Below the pieces are notes generated by a model, which ran no database searches, had not been told where the DNA came from, and saw only the letters and a program-made list of their open reading frames with translations. The position numbers and the translations under genes are program-made. Below, piece after piece: positions 33,201 through 41,539 of a stretch of DNA of 64,000 bases. Positions within the stretch are counted from its first letter, which is position 1; every line of letters starts with the position of its first letter. This stretch comes from Laccaria trichodermophora (Eukaryota; Basidiomycota; Agaricomycetes; Agaricales; Hydnangiaceae). The stretch spans positions 62,001 to 126,000 of the forward strand of contig JACTVC010000049.1 in assembly GCA_018417955.1 (NCBI GenBank), given 5' to 3'.

Positions 33201-34942
33201 TCGCGGCTGATAAAAAGCGCGAACTCCCAGAAGTCGTCAAAGACTTCGTCAGCGTGGAAGCTCCGAATGACACAGAATCTTTGCCTGACTCAGACGAACA
33301 AGGAGACATTATGCCATTCACTAAGGCTGACCCCTGGACATACCCCGTAGGGGTTAAACCCTCTGCTTCTCCCCCTGAAGAAGAATGGACCAGCCGTTCT
33401 CAATTACTGATATCCGTAGACCCGAACATCTGTAAGGAATTCGCCGAAGGCTACGAAATAGATAGTTTCTTCGCACCTCGATACCTGAAGGTGCAACCGA
33501 ACGAGAAAACTATTATCTCAGCCAGCCACTTCCAGAAAGGACAGGACGGTTTACTATACTTCATAGACGCGGGTTGGAAGACCCGATTATGCGTCCCTAA
33601 ATCCAAGATCAATTACATACTGTGGTGGATCCATGAATCACCCTACGAAAGTGCTCACGCTGGACCTCGCCACTTTATAGCGCGATTGCAAGAGCTTTTC
33701 TATTGGCCCTCTATGAATAAGGACGCGGAAGCATTTGCGACTACTTGCGATGTCTGTCAAAAGATCAAGGTAGATCACCGAGCCAAAATGGGCGCGTTAA
33801 GACCCGCGCACATACCGTCCAGGCCTTTTTCAACAGTCTCTATGGACATGATAACAGGCTTACCCGCGTCAGGAGAACAGGGCTTTAACGCTATACTCGT
33901 TATAGTGGATAAACTCACCAAATTCGCCATCATTATACCCACTCATACTACGTTAACTCAAGAAGGATTCGCTAAGCTATTCGTGGAAAGGGTAGTTAAT
34001 GTCTATGGGTTGCCCGAAGTCATAATTTCGGACCGAGACCAAAGATGGGCCACCATATTCTGGAAATCAGTAGTGGCTAACTACGGTAGCGTCATGGCCT
34101 TGTCATCGGCTCATCACCCGCAAACTGACGGACAAACTGAAATACTCAATGCTACAATCGAACAAATGCTGCGCGCTTACGTATCTTCGGACAAGGAGAG
34201 CTGGTCGAACTGGCTAAGCGTACTAGCTCACTCCTATAATAGCAGCGTGCATTCTTCCACCAGATATACTCCAAACTTCTTATTGATGGGATATAACCCT
34301 AGAATCTCCACCGGAGTCATCACGCCCGAGATTGATCCTTCTCGACGACCCTTCTTGCCCAGTCAATCCGCTGAAGACTTCGTCGAAATGCTAGAAATGC
34401 ATAGGAACTATGCTAAAGATGCTATAGCCCTGGCGCAAGACCGGCAAGCCAAAGCGCATGACAAGAAGCGCAGGCCTATGCAAACTCTGAAAATAGGCGA
34501 CTACGCCTTGGTCAATCCTCATTCCTTAGAACTAGTCGACGTAGAAGGAACAGGCAAGAAGCTGGTGCAATGGATGATAGGTCCCTTTGAAGTCATTGAG
34601 GAGATCAATCCTCAAGTGTACCGTCTAAGACTACCCGACACGTACTCGATGCATCCAGTATTCAACTTAGATCACCTCAAAAAATATAACCTCTCGCCGG
34701 AAGAGTTTGGGGAACGGACCGAATTACCTTCGACTCGAGATCTGAAAGCTTCTGAAGAATACGAAGTTGAAGCCATCCTAGGACATCGGTTAGTCGGCAA
34801 AAAGAAGGCCAACCGAAGAATGTATTTAATTAGATGGAAAGGTTATGGGCCTGCGGACGATTCCTGGATCTCGGAATACGACCTCAGGAATTCGCCTCAA
34901 CTTAAGCGAGAATACCTTGAGTCTAAAGGTCTAGCCATCTAA
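30242..34942 (+). CDS. pol: Pol polyprotein: protease, RT, RNase H, integrase, chromodomain
   Basis: 1566 codons from ATG 30242, or a UGA-readthrough fusion with Gag. Aspartic protease: LDSGADITLIS at 30521. Reverse transcriptase: WGFPALVV, LVIDYRKLN, FDALAGF and the catalytic YIDD at 32051-32062. RNase H: YTDASDIALGAS, then ERNYSATEREALA and ITDHAALVW. Integrase: an HHCC zinc region with CDVCQKIK, then a DDE core (MDMITGLP, ISDRDQRW, TDGQTE). At the C-terminus, 34750-34940, is a chromodomain (YEVEAILGHR, MYLIRWKGYGPADDSWI), which in chromoviruses steers integration to marked chromatin. No stop or frameshift is seen, so the proteins look functional. Confidence 0.93.
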   Translation: MDAKLHKVYPAHRNAHKTKGYNKGKNKEELSSPQKDERALGKGKRISRIYEPGRIFPAVKGRSLPEGMGSLGTRALHIPAKVGNLEVESIRARLDSGADITLISEEYWKSMSDAPRLREGLRMKLYQLTGGAKVLGYIKTDLFVLARDESIVSFELEAYVVRNMNVPILLGEDFQTTYELGLTRYASGHCEVAVGRSGRVLLAASTENIDLGFEIRAAHTTQSFVRRKAVARAKPKISAIKLMEVVALDDTLIHPNSVCNVAVHAMFDGREDWIVEKVIIGTEDQNVMAAPTTWISASCPFIPIANLSAHPRYVRAGEVVGYLHDPENMIDKPRDEEHLNRMAASAEALRKTIVGTLKAQDLASAANPMADSPGHDDRFEENESWGPKTTAVPEDPVSGDVDQLVNLGPDIPEEYRERLTDVLRRNAAAFGVNGRLGHMEAQVQIPLLPNTQPISEPMYGASPAKREVIDQQMKTWFEAEVIEPSVSPWGFPALVVYRNGKPRLVIDYRKLNAKTIPDEFPIPRQSEIIQALSGSQVLSSFDALAGFTQLEMADEAKEKTAFRCHLGLWQFKRMPFGLRNGPSIFQRVMQGILAPFLWLFALVYIDDIVVYSKNWTEHLEHLDRVLGAIAAAGITLSPAKCYVGYSSILLLGQKVSRLGLSTHKEKVQAIMDLARPTSVGDLQKFLGMVVYFSSYIPFYSMIAAPLFDLLKKGAKWQWRAEQEVAYNQAKDALANAPVLGHPITGQAYRLYTDASDIALGASLQQVQMIQVKDLKGTPCYARLETAWNANKDVPNLVAKLQDQHEVEQRDEWGATLDETVIHVERVIAYWSRTFKSAERNYSATEREALAAKEALVKFQPFIEGESITLITDHAALVWARVYENANRRLAAWGAVFAAYPGLKIVHRAGRIHSNVDPLSRLIRIPPHDSPLNDDNVPIEQDDLKRGIAQKVEDRIFRAAAPRAAFCVMWWEDIVDKMAASVRTRRQLAADKKRELPEVVKDFVSVEAPNDTESLPDSDEQGDIMPFTKADPWTYPVGVKPSASPPEEEWTSRSQLLISVDPNICKEFAEGYEIDSFFAPRYLKVQPNEKTIISASHFQKGQDGLLYFIDAGWKTRLCVPKSKINYILWWIHESPYESAHAGPRHFIARLQELFYWPSMNKDAEAFATTCDVCQKIKVDHRAKMGALRPAHIPSRPFSTVSMDMITGLPASGEQGFNAILVIVDKLTKFAIIIPTHTTLTQEGFAKLFVERVVNVYGLPEVIISDRDQRWATIFWKSVVANYGSVMALSSAHHPQTDGQTEILNATIEQMLRAYVSSDKESWSNWLSVLAHSYNSSVHSSTRYTPNFLLMGYNPRISTGVITPEIDPSRRPFLPSQSAEDFVEMLEMHRNYAKDAIALAQDRQAKAHDKKRRPMQTLKIGDYALVNPHSLELVDVEGTGKKLVQWMIGPFEVIEEINPQVYRLRLPDTYSMHPVFNLDHLKKYNLSPEEFGERTELPSTRDLKASEEYEVEAILGHRLVGKKKANRRMYLIRWKGYGPADDSWISEYDLRNSPQLKREYLESKGLAI

Positions 34943-35162
34943 TCAAGCCCCTAACCGCTCCAGGCGCTCCTTCCTAAACCATAACCATAACTCTACGTCT
35001 ATTAGGTAATACTACTGTACAGCCGAATTGAGACTCCGAAGGTCCCTTTCTAAAACAAACCTTGAACTCGCCTGGTCAACAACCATCAATACCCCTTCCA
35101 GCTTGCCTGCCTCGAGCGTCCCGCCGCTGTAAAGCGCGAACGCGAAGGGCGCAGTACGAAGG
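34943..35162 (+). other. spacer between pol and the third ORF
   Basis: About 220 bases with no open frame. CTAACC at about 34951 and CTAAACC at about 34973 are possible branch-site-like motifs, and several AG dinucleotides precede 35163. This leaves room for a splice acceptor, which I cannot pin down. Confidence 0.3.
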
Positions 35163-38100
35163 ATGTCAGGTCGACCTCAACACATTCCTGGACCTGGAAA
35201 CAATGACACGAGGCGCTTCATTCCCAGCCGGATACCCAGTTTCGCGGACTATGACCGAATTCCTTTACTGCCAGCTCCGCCTTCCTACCCCCTGCCCGTC
35301 GCCATTCGTCGCAGATTGGTACGAATGGGAGAAAGGTTGTGGGAAATCATCTCCCCGAATTCATATCGTCATGCTTACTGTCCGGGCTCGAGACCTGACA
35401 ACCTGAATCAGTATATCAACTCTTTTGAAGAACAGAACCGTTGTTACGATGGACACATAGGACCATTTGACCCTACAAAGAACGCCCAGCTCTGCCTTCC
35501 TGGAAAGGAATGGAGAGCCCTAATCATAACGCCCGCTGCGGGAGATCCGCGCGATAGTCCTGAATTTGAATCGGTTAATAACTGCTGGAGGAGCGATGGA
35601 ACTCCCGCTATAGACACTGGAAGATTACAAGACGACTACATCGACAAATTAATAAAAATCAATCAAGAGACGGACCGACGAATTGAAACCTTACACCAAG
35701 CGTACCTGGACCTTTACTTCTTCGACAACGAGCAGAGGGAGCTGTGGAGTGTCAGCGTTCGTCCTTCCTACCCCACTTCTGAACAAATCGCCTCTCTCCG
35801 ACAACTCAGACGATTCGCAGCTGCCGTTGACCGCGTCACGGAAATACAGCGCGGCATAAAGGACAAGCGTGCATTCATTGACTATGTGGCGCGTTTGCCT
35901 GGTTCTCGTTTCTGGATGCCGGATTCGGAAGCCGAGGTAGATTTCGCCGATGATCGCTACATAGGGGTCTGGTTAAATGGAATGGAAGAACGTACGGCCC
36001 GCTGGTACTTGAAAGAAGGAATTCCTTGTTTCATAGCCAGAGAAATCCCACCCACTGAGCGCGTGCAACTCGCTGCTCGGGAAGCTATGATCGACTTTGC
36101 CGCCGGAACCAACTCTTCACCGATTCATTGGAATGTGAACGAGTACGACGTTAGAGCCATTTCCCGAGGGGACTTGACTATAACGGATCCGTTGAGATCT
36201 TTCGATCCTGGTTGGATTTGGCCAGTCCCTCCTAGCAAACCTGACTCCAAAAACCGTAAAAAGGCAAAGGATCAGGAGACCGGCAATTATAGCCCTCCTC
36301 CGCCGGTGACGGTTATCGTGGACAGAGACAGAGTCCCATGGATCAAACCCCCGCCTGTTCAAAGAGCTGAACCTTCGCGTGCCGGCGCTCCACCGACGGA
36401 GAAGAAGAAATGGAGGAAATTCGTGGAGCAACATCAGCCAGAAGGAACGTTCAGGGAGGGTGGAGCTAAGACAAACCCTGACCATCGAACGCATAGTCGT
36501 TACGATCGAGAGAGACGTTGGCATATTTTCTTCCTGCACGCTTCCAAGCCACCTCCTGGTTGTGTCTCGAACGTGAGCGTATACGGCCAACCGTGCCCTC
36601 CAGGAATCTATCGTGATTTGGGTAAAGTTCGCCTTCGACAGCCTTCGTGGATCTACAACAGTCTGGACCCTCAACCTGGCGACGCAGGAAGGGAAGCCCC
36701 AACCCCTAAACCTGAAGATCTGCCCTACCTGCGAGATCCCCCTCGTCCTCCTTCTGATCACGATAGCGATAGCGACGACGGCCATTACCCGGACCTTGAC
36801 TTCCTAGTTCAGTCAGTGAGGACCGATGAGAATACTGGGAGCGCGACCGTTACCCTCGCAGCCCCTGGCATGAATTCCTTACCCGCAGCCATAGGCGCGA
36901 CGGAATCCCCAGTATCCCAGGCCACAGAGCCTAACCCAGCACCAACTACTTCCTCTGCCGCCTGTACGGAGAAAAGGAAATCAGATGAGGAAATGTCACT
37001 AGGAGATGAGGATTCAGCAGGAGAACCAATGGGCCCGCAGATTCCCCTCAATTTCATGGTCGAAGACTCGATTGACGTAAGGATGGATACGGTCCCGGAC
37101 GACCCCCTGGAATTCGCGTCTTCTTACTTAACGCTCTACGGATTGCCGCTTACGCTGGATTTCGTGTCCATTCAGATGTTAATTATGGATATAGGAACTA
37201 GACTCCAAGTACCAATACGACGAATCTTCAGGACGACAGTCGGTCAGCACCAGAGCTTCTGGCTCGAAGCAGGGACGGTTAACCAGGCGAGACAGCTGAG
37301 GAGTTACATGCACCACCGTCAAGAGAATGGAATCGAGTTGCTGGCCACCTTCACTAACTACGAGAACTACCTTAGAGCTCTAAGGCAGTCGACTCACACC
37401 TGGCCTAGTTCCTCTGCCCTCTATCCAATCCCTAGTGTCGACCCTCAGCCCTCTCAGCCACCCCCTGCTAGCTCAACAGGTGCTCCCTCGGCAGCAGCTG
37501 GTTCTTCTCCTCGCAGGACAACAAGCCGGGATCGACCAACTCGTCGATATCAGCGTAGTCCTAGGGTGTCAGATCGCTATAACCATGCCAAGCGCTCGCG
37601 TTCTAGGTCTCGCTACCGTTCACCAGAGCGACCTGCATACTCTCGACGGCGTTATCAGCGTTCTCCTTCTCCCCGACCCAGGAATCGAGCTCACTACCGA
37701 CGCTCCGCATCCCCGAGAAGATATCGCCATCTCTCGCGGTCGCCATCCCCTAAGTTGAGTCCGCCGTTGATGGAGAGCTCTTCCCTCGTTCACGCCCAAC
37801 CGCCGATTATCCAAGGTGTCTCCGGGCATGCACTCCTCCCTAGCGCTATCGCGCAAATCCCGCCGCCTTCGAGCGCGCTTCCTGTAGTCCCTAATGCCCC
37901 AGCTGCTCTCAACCTGTCCCCTAACGCCCCGCTGCCTTTTGGCGCGAACGTTGCCTTCATGTGGTCGCCCTCGGGAAATACCTTTAGTCCAGTCTTGTTG
38001 CAGGGGAACACCGCTGTCATACCTTATCCCTTGCCTCCGTCAGGACCTACCCCGAGTGCTCTGTTACCCTGGCCAGTAGCGGCAGCGCTGCCATCCATGA

Positions 38101-38336
38101 CTGGGAACTCAGCAGCTCGCCTTGACACTGACAGGCCCTTAGCGCTACGCATCTCCAACGCGATAATTCCTTCCCCTAACTCCCCTCCTCCTGAGAACGT
38201 CCGACCTACCTTGATGTCCCGCATGACGGACGATCTGGCCTCCAGATTGCGCGACCCAGAGGGGTCTACCTCGCTCTCTGCTCGGCTATCGGACCCTCAC
38301 TATCCCCTAGCTGCTAGGCTAGGAGGGGATGATTGA
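35163..38336 (+). CDS. extra ORF of the Ty3 element with RS-rich region; function unknown
   Basis: 1057 codons in a different frame from pol. Residues 1-340 look folded and contain GVWLNGMEERTARWYLKEGI (about 35967), a motif I associate only with uncharacterised basidiomycete proteins. An acidic/Pro-rich middle follows. About 37060-37395 (LEFASSYLTLYGLPLTLDF onwards) has alternating hydrophobic strands reminiscent of an RNA-recognition fold. 37500-37760 is rich in Arg-Ser and Ser-Pro (RSRSRYRSPERPAYSRRRY), like the RS domains of splicing factors. The tail is Pro/Ala-rich. No transmembrane helix or signal peptide is seen, so it is not an envelope protein. An RNA-binding or nuclear role is inferred. 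The frame is intact over 3.2 kb in a recent element, which argues that it is used. Confidence 0.75.
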   Translation: MSGRPQHIPGPGNNDTRRFIPSRIPSFADYDRIPLLPAPPSYPLPVAIRRRLVRMGERLWEIISPNSYRHAYCPGSRPDNLNQYINSFEEQNRCYDGHIGPFDPTKNAQLCLPGKEWRALIITPAAGDPRDSPEFESVNNCWRSDGTPAIDTGRLQDDYIDKLIKINQETDRRIETLHQAYLDLYFFDNEQRELWSVSVRPSYPTSEQIASLRQLRRFAAAVDRVTEIQRGIKDKRAFIDYVARLPGSRFWMPDSEAEVDFADDRYIGVWLNGMEERTARWYLKEGIPCFIAREIPPTERVQLAAREAMIDFAAGTNSSPIHWNVNEYDVRAISRGDLTITDPLRSFDPGWIWPVPPSKPDSKNRKKAKDQETGNYSPPPPVTVIVDRDRVPWIKPPPVQRAEPSRAGAPPTEKKKWRKFVEQHQPEGTFREGGAKTNPDHRTHSRYDRERRWHIFFLHASKPPPGCVSNVSVYGQPCPPGIYRDLGKVRLRQPSWIYNSLDPQPGDAGREAPTPKPEDLPYLRDPPRPPSDHDSDSDDGHYPDLDFLVQSVRTDENTGSATVTLAAPGMNSLPAAIGATESPVSQATEPNPAPTTSSAACTEKRKSDEEMSLGDEDSAGEPMGPQIPLNFMVEDSIDVRMDTVPDDPLEFASSYLTLYGLPLTLDFVSIQMLIMDIGTRLQVPIRRIFRTTVGQHQSFWLEAGTVNQARQLRSYMHHRQENGIELLATFTNYENYLRALRQSTHTWPSSSALYPIPSVDPQPSQPPPASSTGAPSAAAGSSPRRTTSRDRPTRRYQRSPRVSDRYNHAKRSRSRSRYRSPERPAYSRRRYQRSPSPRPRNRAHYRRSASPRRYRHLSRSPSPKLSPPLMESSSLVHAQPPIIQGVSGHALLPSAIAQIPPPSSALPVVPNAPAALNLSPNAPLPFGANVAFMWSPSGNTFSPVLLQGNTAVIPYPLPPSGPTPSALLPWPVAAALPSMTGNSAARLDTDRPLALRISNAIIPSPNSPPPENVRPTLMSRMTDDLASRLRDPEGSTSLSARLSDPHYPLAARLGGDD

Positions 38337-38624
38337 ATGGAGGTAGATTCCCCTGCAGCCATGAATCCTAGGGAGTTCGAGGAAGCGCACTTAGCGGCGA
38401 TCAACAACATGATGGCCTCAGCAGGACCCTTGGTGTTGGATCCGGTACAGTATGATTACCCGGGCACCAATGCTTCGCACAGCGACTTGGAAGACGGTGA
38501 AATGGAAGATCAAATGGCGGATTTAGGGTGGAAAAGGACTAAACGAGGCAAACGTGCTGGCCGACGGATTCAAAACATTCGGAAGCGAGATGAAAATCGT
38601 AGGCGCAGACAAGATCGACGTTAA
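38337..38624 (+). CDS. small acidic-basic ORF abutting the third ORF
   Basis: 95 codons. The ATG (38337-38339) follows directly on the TGA (38334-38336) of the preceding ORF, in the same frame. It could be made by stop-codon readthrough as a C-terminal extension, or by reinitiation. The N-terminal half is acidic (DLEDGEMEDQMADLGW); the end is strongly basic (KRTKRGKRAGRR, RKRDENRRRRQDRR), resembling a nuclear localisation or RNA-binding tail. No family recognised. Confidence 0.6.
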   Translation: MEVDSPAAMNPREFEEAHLAAINNMMASAGPLVLDPVQYDYPGTNASHSDLEDGEMEDQMADLGWKRTKRGKRAGRRIQNIRKRDENRRRRQDRR

Positions 38625-38658
38625 TCAGCTCAAGGATTGAAGGATGCTCCAATCTCAT

Positions 38659-38665
38659 GGGGGGG
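38659..38665 (+). other. polypurine tract
   Basis: GGGGGGG followed by CTT lies just before the 3' LTR (38669). It is the usual site of plus-strand priming in LTR retrotransposons. Confidence 0.65.
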
Positions 38666-38668
38666 CTT

Positions 38669-39039
38669 TGTAACGGCGGACAGACGTCCTAGTACGATTA
38701 CATGATATGGGACCATCGTTTACCTTTGTTTATCTCTTGTTGTATATAGTTGAGCTACGTTTTCTTTGAATTACTTACTTGATAACCACACTATATACGC
38801 ATGTGGATTGGGTCACGGATACGTCTTACGGCTGGGCAGCCTAATGCCTCCCCTCCGGGATACCAGAGCCCGACGTCGGGTGACAACGTCCCCTTTCCTG
38901 GGTCACTGGAAACTCCTCGCGTGAAGTCGTGCCACGCCTTCACGCCCCGTTCCCTCTCTCGCGTACCTCTCATATTCTCCGCTGCCATCAAGCGCGCGCG
39001 ACAACATCGAGAAGCCACGGACGATAACCCGGTTTCACA
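38669..39039 (+). repeat. 3' LTR, 371 bp
   Basis: Identical to the 5' LTR as read. It is followed by the right copy of the GGCAT duplication (39040-39044). Confidence 0.92.
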
Positions 39040-39261
39040 GGCATATTTAGCTGAAAAACCGGTCTTGAACTGGTTGTAACCAGTTTGGACCAAGACCAGT
39101 CCAAAGACCGAAAAAGACTGCAGTCTTGGTCTTTTCCGGTCCTGGTCCGGTCTTTTGAGGTTTTAGGAATTGTGTGGACCGGTCTAGGTCTCGGTCTTTT
39201 CGTTTTGGGTCAAAAAACCGGACTGGACTGGACTTTCAAGCACTAAAGATGAGGGCCTAGA

Positions 39262-39484
39262 TAAATAGATGGGGATCATACCTGGTTGAGGAGTGAGATG
39301 TCAAGATGAGAGCCTAGTGGAAAGGGGAATCTTGTTCTCACTCCTCAACTGTGGGGGGTATATCTAAAAATATATTGAGGCCTGGTGGCACACATCCAGG
39401 CATGGATCACGTGAGTTACAGGAGAGAGCAGCGGCTCTGAATTGTGTGTCAGCGGCTTAGCCTTGGACGGTTTTCATTGGACTT
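39262..39484 (-). repeat. older, diverged copy of the Ngaro A repeat
   Basis: On the plus strand it follows the A repeat (39652-40019) in order: ACCTGGTTGAGGAGTGAG, GAGAGCCTA, TCTCACTCCTCAACTG, GGCATGGATCA, GAGCAGCGGCTCTGA, GTCAGCGG and CATTGGACTTGA. It carries many substitutions and gaps, whereas A1 and A2 are identical to each other. It abuts B2 directly, so the young element sits in an older relative. Confidence 0.65.
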
Positions 39485-39605
39485 GACCAATGACGCTTAA
39501 GCTTGATGGCGTTACAGAGGCGACGTGGGACATGAGATAGCCAAAAAATCAGAAATCGGGTGCCGCGGGCAGCCGATTCCGACACATTTCCACTCGAGGT
39601 ATGGC
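39485..39605 (-). repeat. B2 split repeat
   Basis: 121 bp, identical to 40018-40138. It contains GATGGCGTTACAGAGGCGAC and the end GAGGTATGGC. It forms the 3' end of the element. Confidence 0.88.
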
Positions 39606-39651
39606 GAGGTATGTAATGTACATGTAAATATATAGGAAGAGGGTGGGTGGG

Positions 39652-40019
39652 TGACGAAAAATGAGAGAAAAGCTCAACTATGAGGATAGAGTGAGCTATT
39701 GTAACAACAACCCTAGAGAAGAAAAGAAATTCGCACCTAGCTGAGGGAGTGAGGTGTTGAAACGAGAGCCCTACAGAAAGGGGGGTTTCATCTCACTCCT
39801 CAGCTGGTAGTGCGAATCTAAAATAAGATAAGATCCAAGCGTGGATCATGAAGCGTGTATCCAAGCGTGGATGTCGAAGCACATATCCAAGCGTGGATAT
39901 TCAATGAGCAGCGGCTCTGAGTTACGCGTCAGCGGACACGGAGAGTTTGAAGTTGTGCGCGTGTAACTCAAGCTTTGGCCAGCTTTCATTGGACTTGAGT
40001 AAACAACGTTTAAACTCGA
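39652..40019 (-). repeat. A2 split repeat
   Basis: 368 bp, identical to 44785-45152. It contains three spaced copies of CCAAGCGTGGAT and an inverted pair (GAGGGAGTGAGGTG / CATCTCACTCCTC). It overlaps B1 by the shared GA at 40018-40019. Confidence 0.88.
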
Positions 40020-40138
40020 CCAATGACGCTTAAGCTTGATGGCGTTACAGAGGCGACGTGGGACATGAGATAGCCAAAAAATCAGAAATCGGGTGCCGCG
40101 GGCAGCCGATTCCGACACATTTCCACTCGAGGTATGGC
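40018..40138 (-). repeat. B1 split repeat
   Basis: 121 bp, identical to B2. It lies directly against A2, as expected for the B1-A2 junction of split-repeat elements. Confidence 0.88.
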
Positions 40139-40423
40139 TATAGTCCTATATTGAAGAAATAAAAAATAAAGTGATGAGTTCACATAGTGAAGGATGTGAG
40201 GAGCGGGGGGAAAGGTCTCGGTACATGCAGGATAAAAATTCAAAAAATTACAACTTGTCCGATAATAAAGTGGTTGATGTCCATAGTAGTCGAGATGGCG
40301 TAAGGCCATACGTGTTGGGGTTGATAAGAGTCCATGGGTGAGAAGAGTCTGTTGGTAAAGTAGATAAGAAAAGTCTATTGAGAAAAAGAAAAGGAAAAAA
40401 GGTCGTTTCTCCAAAGCGTGGAG

Positions 40424-41539
40424 TTAGTTCTCCAAAGCGTGGAGAAAGGTGGTTTGGGATCGCTTAGTTTGTCCGAAAAGGAGTGCTTGAATGAGCACGG
40501 GGTTTTTTCGAACGTAGATTTTGAAGGCGTCTGATGCCCATCTGCCAATAGCTTGAATTATTGAGGGTGGTACACCATTCTCGGCTAGGGAGGTGGCTCC
40601 TCCAGCACGGAGTGATTGGCTGGCAGTGTCGGAATTGAAGAATCGACGCAATCGTCGTATGAAAAAGGAGCGGGTAGGTACCGTGCCTTTGCTGGTGAGC
40701 CATAACAGTGAGCTAAATGGGAATTTAGCATCACGGGCTTGTAGATACTTCAAAAATTGTTTGTGAGGGTCAAACTTGTGTGGGTTTTTGCGTATGATGA
40801 TCGTATTTCCTTTGAAAAACCTGTCGGCCTTATGTCCAGGCAGGAAGAACTTGTAGGAAACGTCGTCAGATTGCACCGAGCTGCGCTTTGTGACCTTTCT
40901 CGGATCTCGGAGTTCTGGGTCGTCAGGGTAAGTCATTTCACCTAGTCGGAGTAGTGCAAAGAAACCCGTCAATAGCTGAGCAAGGAAGAGCGTGTCGTCA
41001 TAATCAGTGGAGGAGGAGAGCGCATCGACGACGGTTTCGAGGTCTCCTATGGTGAGAGCACGTTTGCGCGAGGTGGGGACGGCTCGCATTCTTTTGCAGC
41101 CCTGCAATGTACGATGTACCAGAGCAGAGTTGCGAGAGGACCGAATATTCGGGAAGTAGGGTTCCAATTGATGGCATATGCCTGATAGGTACATTCCCAC
41201 CGAATCGGGTTTGATGTGGTGGCACATGTAGACGGTGAATAAGCTTAAGGTATCAGGGGTTGGGTCTAGTGGGTAGTCGTGCATTTTCACGAAGTTTAAG
41301 TAGGAATTGAGTGCTGATCCGTAATTTTTCCAGGTTGAATTGTCCACTGCTTGTCTGAGGGCAATAGCACGCTCATGGACGAGGCGCTCCCGCGTCCAGA
41401 CTTCCCTGAGGGGTTGTCTGGACTTGACATTTGACAAGATCATTTTTGCGCAGCCCCCAGCGTCAATTGAATATGGTAAGTCCAGGCACATGTTGTCGTG
41501 CAAGGTCGAAATTGCTCCGCAATATCGCATCGGCAACAT
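40424..41539 (-). CDS. tyrosine recombinase of the Ngaro-like element
   Basis: 371 codons from ATG 41539; the first codons overlap the end of RT/RNase H, and internal ATGs are also possible. It joins the circular DNA copy to the target. Landmarks: core-binding part (YGSALNSYLNFVKMH), first catalytic Arg in FFALLRLGEMT, a Lys in a FFLPGHKADRFFKG hairpin, the box II region SQSLRAGGATSLAENGVPPS with the second Arg, then QAIGRWASDAFKIYVRKNP, where Tyr in KIY is the nucleophile. The His common two residues before the Leu-Arg of box II is replaced, which I recall as usual in basidiomycete relatives. No stop or frameshift. Confidence 0.85.
   Translation of the reverse strand: MLPMRYCGAISTLHDNMCLDLPYSIDAGGCAKMILSNVKSRQPLREVWTRERLVHERAIALRQAVDNSTWKNYGSALNSYLNFVKMHDYPLDPTPDTLSLFTVYMCHHIKPDSVGMYLSGICHQLEPYFPNIRSSRNSALVHRTLQGCKRMRAVPTSRKRALTIGDLETVVDALSSSTDYDDTLFLAQLLTGFFALLRLGEMTYPDDPELRDPRKVTKRSSVQSDDVSYKFFLPGHKADRFFKGNTIIIRKNPHKFDPHKQFLKYLQARDAKFPFSSLLWLTSKGTVPTRSFFIRRLRRFFNSDTASQSLRAGGATSLAENGVPPSIIQAIGRWASDAFKIYVRKNPVLIQALLFGQTKRSQTTFLHALEN

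Larger units (their letters stand above)
25941..39039 (+). mobile_element. Ty3/gypsy LTR retrotransposon (chromovirus), 13.1 kb, apparently recent
   Basis: The two 371-bp LTRs begin TGTAAC and end TTTCACA. They are identical base by base as read and flanked by the 5-bp duplication GGCAT (25936-25940 and 39040-39044). Internal order: primer-binding site, leader with a palindrome and a 31-bp triplication, a very long gag, pol in protease-RT-RNase H-integrase-chromodomain order, a third ORF of 1057 codons, a fourth of 95 codons, a polypurine tract and the 3' LTR. The integrase-chromodomain end marks a chromovirus. At 13.1 kb it is about twice the length of most fungal chromoviruses, owing to the long gag N-terminus and the extra ORFs. 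Confidence 0.92.
25551..39243. mobile_element. MITE split by the Ty3 element
   Basis: The left end, GTGCTTGGAAGTCCAGTCC at 25551, recurs inverted at the right end (GGACTGGACTTTCAAGCAC, ending 39243) with one difference. Both ends are flanked by TA (25549-25550 and 39244-39245). Taking out the Ty3 element and one copy of its target duplication leaves 390 + 199 = 589 bp. The interior holds repeated ACCGGTCTT, GGTCTTTT and AAGACTGCA motifs in both orientations and no ORF, so it is a non-autonomous DNA element. TA flanks would fit a Tc1/mariner-like mobiliser; that is an inference. Confidence 0.65.

Noticed and set aside
35163..38336. Third ORF as a retroviral envelope gene
   Set aside because: No signal peptide, transmembrane helix, glycosylation-rich ectodomain or furin-like site. 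The RS region points to RNA or nuclear function.
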